Source: Symsagittifera roscoffensis
Taxonomy: Eukaryota; Xenacoelomorpha; Acoela; Convolutidae
Assembly (NCBI RefSeq): GCF_963678635.1
Contig: NC_087067.1
Coordinates: 57,832,287 to 57,894,286, forward strand
Length of the DNA: 62,000 bases
Direction of reading: 5' to 3'
Shown piece by piece: positions 1 to 8,330 of this stretch. A program made the translations under genes and the position numbers. The first letter of the stretch is position 1. The number at the start of each line of letters is the position of its first letter. The notes beneath the pieces were generated by a model. That model had not been told where the DNA came from and did not search any database. It was given only the letters and a program-made list of their open reading frames with translations.

Positions 1-1794
1 CTTTCTAAGGGTACCTGGGGACGGCTTAATTATTGATTTCACTTTTTTTACTGGAATCATGTCTTTTTATGTGTCTATCAGTGATGCGGTTTTTCTCGTT
101 ACAAGTTTTTTCCATTTTTGATCACAGTGACTGATTGACATAGTTTTTTTGATGTGCTCATTTTTGTTCATTTATTCAATTATACTAGTGTTGCGATTGT
201 TGCACTAGCGAATTCGCGCTGGAGTGTTTTTGTCTCAATAAAGTTGTCACAAATTGGTAGTTTCCACTTGATTTTGGTCTTGGCTACTGAATGTTTCTTC
301 AGTTTTTACATCTTTGAAATACACAGCGACGCTTTTTTGGGGTGTTAATGCGTTGTGGCTATGCTGACGGTTCCTGGGAGTACTAAGTTTTTGATTTTGG
401 TCTTAATGTTTCTGAAATATGTCTTTTTCTGTGTTCATCTTTTATGCGGTTTTTTGTGGTACAAGTTTTTTCATTTTTGAGGACAGTGTGTGGCTAGTTA
501 ATTCATCTTGATGTGTTCATTATTGTTTCATTCGTCGAATCTACTAGGATAGCGATAGTTGCAGAAGCGAATTTGCGCTGTGGTGCTTTTTTGTTCGAAA
601 AAAATGTCGTCACATTACTGGCAGTTTTTCTTTCTTTTTGGTCTTGACTACCAGACATTATTTGAGTTTTCACAAATTTGAAAGGCATTGGTGCCTTTTT
701 GGGTTTGGTGATGCCTTTACAACTTGTTAAGGGTACCTGGGGACGGCTTAATTATTGATTTCACTTTTTTTTTACTGGAATCATGTCTTTTTATGTGTCT
801 ATCAGTGATGCGGTTTTTCTCGTTACAAGTTTTTCCATTTTTGATCACAGTGACTGGTTGACATAGTTTTTTTGATGTGCTCATTTTTGTTCATTTATTC
901 ATTTATACTAGTTTTGCGATTGTTGCACTAGCGAATTCGCGCTGGAGTGTTTTTTCTCAATAAAGTTGTCACAAATTGGTAGTTTCCACTTGCTTTTGGT
1001 CTTGGCTACTGAATGTTTCTTCAGTTTTGACATCTTTGAAATACACAGCGACGCTTTTTTGGGGTGTAAATGCGTTGTGGCCATGCTGACGGTTCCTGGG
1101 AGTACTAAGTTTTTGATTTTGGTGTTAATGTTTCTGAAATATGTCTTTTTCTGTGTTCATCTTTTATGCGGTTTTTTGTGGTACAAGTTTTTTCATTTTT
1201 GAGGACAGTGTGTGGCTAGTTAAGTCATCTTGATGTGTTCATTGTTGTTTTATTCGTCAAATTTACTGGTTAGGCGATAGTTGCAGAAGCTAATTTGCGC
1301 TGTGTTGTTTTTTTGTTCAAAAAAAATTGTCGTCACAGTACTGGCAGTTTTTCTTTCTTTTTGGTCTTGACTACCAGACATTATTTGAGTTTTCACTAGT
1401 TTGAAAGGCAGTGGTGCCTTTTTGGGTTTGGTGATGCCTTTATAACTTGTTAAGGGTACCTGGGAAGGCTTAATTATTGATTTCACTTTTTTTTCCTGGA
1501 ATCATGTCTTTCTATGTATCTATCAGTGATGCGGTTTTTCTCGTTACAAGTTTTTCCATTTTTGATCACAGTGACTGGTTGACATAGTTTTTTTGAAGTG
1601 CTCATTTTTGTTCATTCATTCGAATCTACTAGTGTTGCGATTTTTGCACTCACGATATCGCGCTGGAGTGTTTTTGTCTCAATAAATTTGTCACAAATTG
1701 GTAGTTTCCACTTGCTTTTGGTCTTGGCTACTGAATGTTTCTTCAGTTTTGACATCATTGAAATACCCAGCGACGCTTTTTCGGGTTGTTAATG
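1..1794 (+). repeat. Family A satellite array, left edge (about 2.5 dimers)
   Basis: Tandem units with a period of about 722 bp. The landmark GATGTGCTCATTTTTG recurs at 151, 874 and (as GAAGTGCTC) 1595, and the second-subunit landmark GATGTGTTCATT at 510 and about 1230. The array is already under way at base 1, so it continues beyond the window. It ends abruptly at 1794 inside an A-alpha subunit, just after TGTTAATG, where family B begins. The 64-codon frame at 154-348 opens with GTG, not ATG, and recurs only because the repeats are homologous. I see no gene. The family is not one I recognise. Confidence 0.95.
209..218 (+). other. GCGAATTCGC palindrome in A-alpha
   Basis: A perfect 10-bp palindrome containing an EcoRI site, present in many A-alpha subunits (for example 209-218 and 932-941). 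The homologous A-beta position reads GCGAATTTGC and is not palindromic. A-beta instead has ATTCGTCGAAT (530-540 in the first unit), a 5+1+5 dyad. They give each half its own dyad but no known protein site; neither matches the mammalian CENP-B box. Confidence 0.55.
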
Positions 1795-1800
1795 TAATCT
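1785..1800 (+). other. A-to-B junction, copy 1
   Basis: A-alpha sequence (GGGTTGTTAATG) passes directly into TAATCTGGGG of family B after 1794. The adjoining bases and the first B monomer (with an unusual CTTTGTTTTTCAAAA) are the same at 8311-8330. No terminal repeats or target-site duplication are visible. Confidence 0.85.
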
Positions 1801-1867
1801 GGGGTCTGAACATACAAAGTTAACACTTGTAATTTTTTGAAACTTTGTTTTTCAAAAAAAAAATCTC

Positions 1868-1880
1868 TTTAAGTCTTAAA
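1868..1880 (+). other. Short palindrome in family B
   Basis: TTTAAG-T-CTTAAA, a 13-bp dyad symmetric about one base. It recurs in most B monomers shortly after the poly-A tract. Some monomers change it to TTTAAGTTTTAAA (2,570 and 2,925) or TTTTAGTCTTAAA (46-47 kb), which weakens the dyad. No function can be assigned. Confidence 0.6.
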
Positions 1881-3397
1881 TGATAGATCAAAATATCCTC
1901 CAAGACACTGTTTATTAATAAGACCAGCTCTTTTCTACTTCCTGATTGAATTTTTCAAATAAAAAAACTGTTTTTTGTTGTTTTTTGATGATTTTTTTTG
2001 TACCCATGTGTCAGATTTTCTGGCGAATGGGTACAGGTCAGAGGGCTGTGACTCTTGAGCCAGCCCTCTGGAACCCTTTGTTTTTTTTATCTTCAGTTTA
2101 AGTGCTTAATGTGTGCGTCATTTTGCGCCTATTTCCAGTAATCTGGGGTCTGGACCTACAAAGTTAACACTTGTAATTTTTTGAAACTTTTTTTTTCAAA
2201 CAAAAAAAAAATCTCTTCAAGTCTTAAATGATAGATCAAAATATCCTCTAAGACACTGTTTGTTAATAAGACCAGCTCTTTTCTACTTCCTGATTGAATT
2301 TTTTTTAAAAAAAACTGTTTTTTGCTGTTTTTTGATGTTTTTTTTTTACCCATGTGTCAGATTTTCTGGCATATGGGTACAGGTCAGAGGGCTGTGCCTC
2401 TTGAGCCAGCCCTCTGACACCCTTTATTTTTTTTATCTTCAGTTTAAGTGCTCAATGTGCGCGTCATTTTGCGCATATTTCCAGTAAGCTGGGGTCTGGA
2501 CCTACAAAGTTAACACTTGTAATTTTTTGAATTTTTTTTTTCAAAAAAAAAGAAAAAACTTCTCTTTAAGTTTTAAATGATAGATCAAAATACCTCCAAG
2601 ACACTGTTTATTAATAAAACCAGCTCTTTTTTACTTCCTGGTTGAATTTTTTAAATAAAAAAACTGTTTTTTGCTGTTTTTTGATGATTTTTTTTTTGTA
2701 TCCATGTGTCAGATTTTCTCGCATATGGGTACAATTTAGAGGGCTATGCCTCTTGATCCAGCCCTCTGACAACCTTTAATTTTTTTTGATCTTCAGTTTA
2801 AGTGCTCAATGTGTGCGTCATTTTGCGCCTATTTCCAGTAATCTGGGGTCTGGACCTACAAAGTTAACACTTGTAATTTTTTGAATTTTTTTTTTCAAAA
2901 AAAAAGAAAAAACTTCTCTTTAAGTTTTAAATGATAGATCAAAATACCTCCAAGACACTGTTTATTAATAAAACCAGCTCTTTTTTACTTCCTGGTTGAA
3001 TTTTTTAAACAAAGAAAACTGTTTTTTGCTGTTTTTTGATGATTTCTTTTTGTATCCATGTGTCAGATTTTCTGGCATATGGGTACAGGCCAGAGGGCTG
3101 TGCCTCTTGAGCCAGAACTCTGACACCCTTTTAATTTTTTGATCTTCACTTTAAGTACTCAATATGTGGGTCATTTTGCGCCTGTTTCCATTAATCTGGG
3201 GTCTGAACATACAAAGTTAACACTTGTATTTTTTTGAAACTTTTTTTTTCAAAAAAAAAAGTTCTCTTCAAGTCTTAAATGATAGATCAAAATATCCTCC
3301 AAGACACTGTTTATTAATAAGATCAGCTCTTTTTAACTTCCTGATTGAATTCTTTGAATAAACAAACTGTTTTTTGCTGTTTTTTGATGATTTTTTT

Positions 3398-3432
3398 GTA
3401 CCCATGTGTCAGATTTTCTGGCATATGGGTAC
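3398..3432 (+). other. Family B stem-loop 1 (16-bp stem, 3-nt loop as RNA)
   Basis: The left arm is GTACCCATGTGTCAGA, the loop TTT and the right arm TCTGGCATATGGGTAC. Read as + strand RNA, all 16 positions pair: 14 Watson-Crick and two G-U wobbles (stem positions 9 and 12). As DNA the outer 8 bp are a perfect inverted repeat, with the inner CAGA/TCTG also perfect. The element recurs in almost every B monomer. Several variants keep the pairing and others break it. Its function is unknown; it could be a cruciform in DNA or a hairpin in a satellite transcript. Confidence 0.8.
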
Positions 3433-3434
3433 AG

Positions 3435-3470
3435 GTCAGAGGGCTGTGCCTCTTGAGCCAGCCCTCTGAC
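3435..3470 (+). other. Family B stem-loop 2 (12-bp perfect arms, 12-nt loop)
   Basis: GTCAGAGGGCTG (3435-3446) is the exact reverse complement of CAGCCCTCTGAC (3459-3470). The 12-base spacer contains CTC-TT-GAG, which could extend the stem inward. It lies two bases after stem-loop 1 and is the most GC-rich stretch of the monomer. In some subtypes outer pairs are lost (CTCTGGAACCC near 2050, 8600, 9290, 9640, 10330 and 11390) or one pair becomes mismatched (CCCCCTGAC near 47.5-51.7 kb). Confidence 0.85.
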
Positions 3471-5642
3471 ACCCTATAATTTTTTTGATCTTCAGTTTAA
3501 GTGCTCAATGTGTGCGTCATTTTGCGCCTATTTCCAGTGATCTGGGGTCTGAACCTACAAAGTTAACACTTGTAATTTTTTGAAACTTTTTTTTCAAAAA
3601 AAAAAAATCTCTCCAAGTCTTAAATGATAGATCAAAATAACCTCTAAGACACTGTTTATTAATAAGACCAGCTCTTTTCTACTTCCTGATTGAAATTTTT
3701 TTTAGAAAAAAAAATTGTTTTTTGCTGTTTTTTGATGATTTTTTTTTGTATCCATGTGTCAGATTTTCTCGCATATGGGTACAAGTCAGAGGGCTGTGCC
3801 TCTTGAGCCAGCCCTCTGACCTGACATCCTTTATTTTTTTGATCTTCAGTTTAAGTGCTCAATGTGTGCGTCATTTTGCGCCGATTTCCAGTAATCTGGG
3901 GTCTGGACCTACAAAGTTAACACTTGTAATTTTTTGAAACTTTTTTTTCAAAAAAACAAAAAAATCTCTTTAAGTCTTAAATGATAGATCAAAATATCCT
4001 CCAAGACACTGTTTTTAAAAAAATACCAGCTCTTTTCCACTTCCTGAGTGATTGTTTTAAAAGAAACTGTTTTTTGCTGCTTTTTGATGATTTTTTTGTA
4101 CCCATAAGTCAGATTTTCTGGCATATGGGTACAGGTCAGAGGGCTGTGCCTCTTGAGCCAGCCCTCTGACACCCTTTACTTTTTTTGATCTTCAGTTTAA
4201 GTGCTCAATGTGTGCGTCATTTTGCGCCTATTTCCAGTAATCTGGGGTCTGGACCTACAGAGTTAACACTTGTAGTTTTTTGAATTTTTTTTTTCAAAAA
4301 AAAAGAAAAACTTCTCTTTAAGTCTTAAATGATAGATCAAAATACCTCCAAGACACTGTTTATTAAAAAAACCAGCTCTTTTTTCCTTCCTGGTTGATTT
4401 TTTTAAGCAAAGAAAACTGTTTTTTGCTGTTTTTTGATGATTTCTTTTTGAATCCATGTGTCAGATTTTCTGGCATATGGGTACAGGTCAGAGGGCTGTG
4501 CCTCTTGAGCCAGCCCTCTGACACCCTTTATTTTTTTTTGATCTTCAGTTTAAGTACTCAATATGTGCGTCATTTTGCGCCTATTTCCAGTAATCTGGGT
4601 CTGAACATACAAAGTTAACACTTGTAATTTTTTGAAATTTTCTTTTTCAAAAAAAAAAATTCTCTTCAAGTCTTAAATGATAGATCAAAATAACTCCAAG
4701 ACACTGTTTATTAATAAAACCAGCTCTGTTTTACTTCCTGGTTGAATTTTTTAAACAAAGAAAACTGTTTTTTGCTGTTTTTTGATGATTTCTTTTTGTA
4801 TCCATGTGTCATAATTTCTGGCATATGTGTACAGGTCAGAGGGCTGTGCCTCTTGAGCCAGCCCTCTGACACCCTTTATTTTTTTTGATCTTCAGTTTAA
4901 GTACTCAATATGTGCGTCATTTTGCGCCTATTTCCAGTAATCTGGGGTCTGAACATACAAAGTTAACACTTGTAATTTTTTGAAGTTTTTTTCCGAAAAA
5001 AAAAGTCTCTTTAAGTCTTAAATGATAGATCAAAATATCCTCCAAGACACTGTTTATTAATAAGACCAGCTCTTTTCTACTTCCTGATTGAATTTTTTGA
5101 ATAAACAAACTGTTTTTTGCTGTTTTTTGATGATTTTTTTGTACCCATGTGTCAGATTTGCTGGCATATGGGTACAGGTCAGAGGGCTGTGCCTCTTGAG
5201 CCAGCCCTCTGACACCCTATATTTTTTTGATCTTCAGTTTAAGTGCTCAATGTGTGCGTCATTTTGCGCCTATTTCCAGTGATCTGGGGTCTGAACCTAC
5301 CAAGTTTTCACTTGTAATTTTTTGAAAATTTTTTTCCGAAAAAAAAAATCTCTTTAAGTCTTAAATGATAGATCAAAATATCCTCCAAGACACTGTTTAT
5401 TAATAAGACCAGCTCTTTTCTACTTCCTGGTTGATTTTTTTAAACAAAGAAAACTGTTTTTTGCAGTTTTTTGATGATTTTTTTTGTACCCATGTGTCAG
5501 ATTTTCTGGCATATGGGTACAGCTCAGAGGGCTGTGCCTCTTGAGCCAGCCCTCTGACACGCTATATGTTTTTTTGATCTTCAGTTTAAGTGCTCAATGT
5601 GTGCGTCATTTGTCGCCTATTTCCAGTAATCTGGGGTCTGAA

Positions 5643-6330
5643 CCTACAAAGTTACTACTTGTAATTTTTTGAAACTTTTTTTTCCGAAAAAAAATTCTCT
5701 TTAATTCCTAAATGATAGATCAAATTATCCTCCAAGACACTGTTTATTAATAAGACCAGCTCTTTTCTACTTCCTGGTTGAATTTTTTGAATAAACAAAC
5801 TGTTTTTGCTGTTTTTTGATGATTTTTTTGTACCCATGTGTCAGATTTTCTGGCATATGGCTACAGCTCAGAGGGCTGTGCCTCTTGAGCCAGCCCTCTG
5901 ACACGCTATATGTTTTTTTGATCTTCAGTTTAAGTGCTCAATGTGTGCGTCATTTTTCGCCTATTTCCAGTAATCTGGGGTCTGAACCTACAAAGTTACT
6001 ACTTGTAATTTTTTGAAACTTTTTTTTCCGAAAAAAAATTCTCTTTAATTCCTAAATGATAGATCAAATTATCCTCCAAGACACTGTTTATTAATAAGAC
6101 CAGCTCTTTTCTACTTCCTGGTTGAATTTTTTGAATAAACAAACTGTTTTTGCTGTTTTTTGATGATTTTTTTGTACCCATGTGTCAGATTTTCTGGCAT
6201 ATGGCTACAGCTCAGAGGGCTGTGCCTCTTGAGCCAGCCCTCTGACACGCTATATGTTTTTTTGATCTTCAGTTTAAGTGCTCAATGTGTGCGTCATTTT
6301 TCGCCTATTTCCAGTAATCTGGGGTCTGAA
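5643..6330 (+). repeat. Exact tandem duplication of one B monomer (2 x 344 bp)
   Basis: 5643-5986 and 5987-6330 look identical by eye. They share private variants: TTAATTCCTAAATG, CAAATTATCC, ATGGCTACAGCTC and GACACGCTATATG. The identity runs on to about 6360 before the poly-T block diverges. Flanking monomers differ at many positions. This is a very recent duplication, or an assembly artefact. Confidence 0.85.
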
Positions 6331-7754
6331 CCTACAAAGTTACTACTTGTAATTTTTTGAAAATTTTTTTCCGAAAAAAAAAATCTCTTTAAGTCTTAAA
6401 TGATAGATCAAAATATCCTCCAAGACACTGTTTATTAATAAGACCAGCTCTTTTTTACTTCCTGGCTGATTTTTTTAAACAAAGAAAACTGTTTTTTGCA
6501 GTTTTTTGATGATTTCTTTTTGTATCCATGTGTCATAATTTCTGGCATATGTGTACAGGTCAGAGGGCTGTGCCTCTTGAGCCAGCCCTCTGACACCCTT
6601 TATTTTTTTTTGATCTTCAGTTTAAGTACTCAATATGTGCGTCATTTTGCGCCTATTTCCAGTAATCTGGGGTCTGAACATACAAAGTTAACACTTGTAA
6701 TTTTTTGAAGTTTTTTTCCGAAAAAAAAAATCTCTTTAGGTCTTAAATGATAGATCAAAATATCCTCCAAGACACTGTTTATTAATAAGACCAGCTCTTT
6801 TCTACTTCCTGATTGAATTTTTTGAATAAACAAACTGTTTTTTGCTGTTTTTTGATGATTTTTTTGTACCCTTGTGTCAGATTTGCTGGCATATGGGTAC
6901 AGGTCAGAGGGCTGTGCCTCTTGAGCCAGCCCTCTGACACCCTATATTTTTTTTGATCTTCAGTTTAAGTGCTCAATGTGTGCGTCATTTTGCGCCTATT
7001 TCCAGTGATCTGGGGTCTGAACCTACCAAGTTACCACTTGTAATTCATGAAAATTTTTTTCCGAAAAAAAAAAAATCTCTTTAAGTCTTAAATGATAGAT
7101 CAAAATATCCTCCAAGACACTGTTTATTAATAAGACCAGCTCTTTTCTACTTCCTGGTTGATTTTTTTAAACAAAGAAAACTGTTTTTTGCAGTTTTTTG
7201 ATGATTTTTTTTGTACCCATGTGTCAGATTTTCTGGCATATGGGTACAGCTCAGAGGGCTGTGCCTCTTGAGCCAGCCCTCTGACACGCTATATGTTTTT
7301 TTGATCTTCAGTTTAAGTGCTCAATGTGTGCGTCATTTTTCGCCTATTTCCAGTAATCTGGGGTCTGAACCTACAAAGTTACTACTTGTAATTTTTTGAA
7401 ACTTTTTTTTCCGAAAAAAAATTCTCTTTAAGTCCTAAATGATAGATCAAAATATCCTCCAAGACACTGTTTATTGATAAGACCAGCTTTTTTCTACTTC
7501 CTGGTTGAATTTTTTAAACAAAGAAAACTGTTTTTTTGCTGTTTTTTGATGATTTTTTTTTGTACCCATGTGTCAGATTTTCTGGCAAATGGGTACAGGT
7601 CAGAGGGCTGTGCCTCTTGAGCCAGTCCTCTGACACCCTTTATTTTTTTAATCTTCAGTTTAAGTGCTCAATGTGTACATCATTTTGCGCCTATTTCCAG
7701 TAATCTGGGGTCTGGACCTACAAAGTTAACACTTGTAATTTTTTGAAACTTTTT

Positions 7755-7785
7755 TTTTCATTCAGATTTCTTGTTGTTTCATTCG
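7755..7785 (+). other. B-to-A junction, copy 1 (with secondary deletion)
   Basis: CAGATTT of family B (7763-7769) is joined to CTTGTTGTTTCATTCG of A-beta. In this copy about 155 bp of the preceding B monomer is missing: the poly-T after GAAAC runs straight into CATTCAGATTT. Copies 2 and 3 retain the missing part. Confidence 0.8.
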
Positions 7786-8322
7786 TCAAAATTACTGGTT
7801 AGGAGATAGTTGCAGAAGCGAATTTGCTCTGTGGTGATTTTTTGTTCGAAAATAATGTCGTCACAGTACTGGCAGTTTTTCTTTCTTTTTGGTCTTGACT
7901 ACCAGACATTATTTGAGTTTTCACAAATTTGAAAGCAAGTGCTGCCTTTTTGGGTTTGGTAAAGCCTTTATAACTTGTTAAGGGTACCTGGGAAGGCCTA
8001 ATTATTGTTTTCACTTTTTTTTCCTGGAATCATGTCTTTTTATGTGTCTATCAGTGATGCGGTTTTTCTCGTTACAAGTTTTTCCATTTTTGATCACAGT
8101 GACTGGTTGACATAGTTTTTTTGATGTGCTCATTTTTGTTCATTTATTCAATTATACTAGTGTTGCGATTGTTGCACTCGCAAATTCGCGCTGGAGTGTT
8201 TTTGTCTCATTAAAGTTGTCACAAATTGGTAGTTTCCACTTGCTTTTGGTCTTGGCTACTGAATGTTTCTTCAGTTTTGACATCTTTGAAATACCCAGCG
8301 ACGCTTTTTCGGGTTGTTAATG
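7770..8322 (+). repeat. Family A fragment between B1 and B2
   Basis: About 553 bp of family A: most of one A-beta subunit followed by the first half of an A-alpha subunit. It enters through the recurrent B-to-A junction (CAGATTT followed by CTTGTTGTTTCATTCG) and leaves through the same A-to-B junction seen at 1794/1795. The content matches about 1240-1794 with scattered substitutions. It is a relic of a larger A segment, not a complete dimer. Confidence 0.9.
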
Positions 8323-8330
8323 TAATCTGG
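8311..8330 (+). other. A-to-B junction, copy 2
   Basis: Same base-level join as at 1794/1795, now at 8322/8323, followed by the same B variant. Shared descent is far more likely than two independent joins at one base. Confidence 0.85.

Larger units (their letters stand above)
3192..3537 (+). repeat. Prototype family B monomer
   Basis: A 346-bp unit with ordered inverted repeats: a poly-T/poly-A foldback (arms TTTTTTGA and TCAAAAAA at 3230-3256), the GTACCCAT hairpin (3398-3432), and the GTCAGAGGGCTG hairpin (3435-3470). In most other monomers a short palindrome TTTAAGTCTTAAA (for example 1868-1880) and GGTCTGGACC also occur. The rest is T-rich, with several runs of 6-9 T. I see no alignable similarity to family A subunits, despite the similar length. 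Confidence 0.9.
1795..7769 (+). repeat. Family B satellite array, block B1 (about 17 monomers)
   Basis: Head-to-tail monomers of 340-354 bp. Taking TAATCTGGGGTCTG as phase, they start near 1795, 2139, 2485, 2839, 3192, 3538, 3892, 4238, 4591, 4938, 5280, 5627, 5971, 6315, 6663, 7006, 7354 and 7701; the last is truncated. Most monomers carry GTTAAC (an HpaI site), CATATG (an NdeI site) and two hairpins. From about 4,990 onward a subtype dominates in which the poly-T to poly-A switch reads TTTTCCGAAAA. No gene is seen; 60-75-codon frames recur in each monomer on both strands but none is long. Confidence 0.95.

Noticed and set aside
154-348. Conserved 64-codon frame in every A-alpha subunit, as a possible peptide gene
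   Set aside because: It starts with GTG, has no in-frame ATG in most copies, and differs by frameshifts and amino-acid-changing substitutions among units. Repeat homology explains the conservation.
950-970. AATAAA in A-alpha (CTCAATAAAG) as a polyadenylation signal
   Set aside because: A six-base motif in AT-rich DNA is expected by chance, and there is no gene for it to serve.
1-1794. CENP-B box
   Set aside because: No stretch fits the TTCG....A..CGGG pattern in the A or B consensus by eye.
1985-2000. Hammerhead ribozyme core in family B (TGATGA and GAAAC are both present)
   Set aside because: The required CTGATGA is not present (the sequence is TTGATGA), the two motifs are in the wrong order and too far apart, and no flanking stems fit.
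1795-2138. Common origin of family A subunits and family B monomers (similar length, about 345-360 bp)
   Set aside because: Apart from T-runs and short chance matches such as TTCGAAAAAA, I could not align them. Length similarity may reflect dinucleosome spacing.
3398-3470. Bacterial-type rho-independent terminators or CRISPR repeats suggested by regularly spaced hairpins
   Set aside because: There are no spacers, no cas genes and no operons; the whole 345-bp unit repeats, not a short repeat with unique spacers.
3722-3937. 60-80-codon frames in nearly every family B monomer, both strands
   Set aside because: They span the poly-T and hairpin region, are low in complexity (Phe/Leu or Lys/Asn rich), and break wherever homopolymers change length. 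They are shadows of the repeat.
1795-7769. Family B as an insertion (transposon) inside family A
   Set aside because: No terminal repeats, target-site duplications or coding remnants flank the B blocks. B itself is tandem, and the junctions recur by duplication of flanking sequence.
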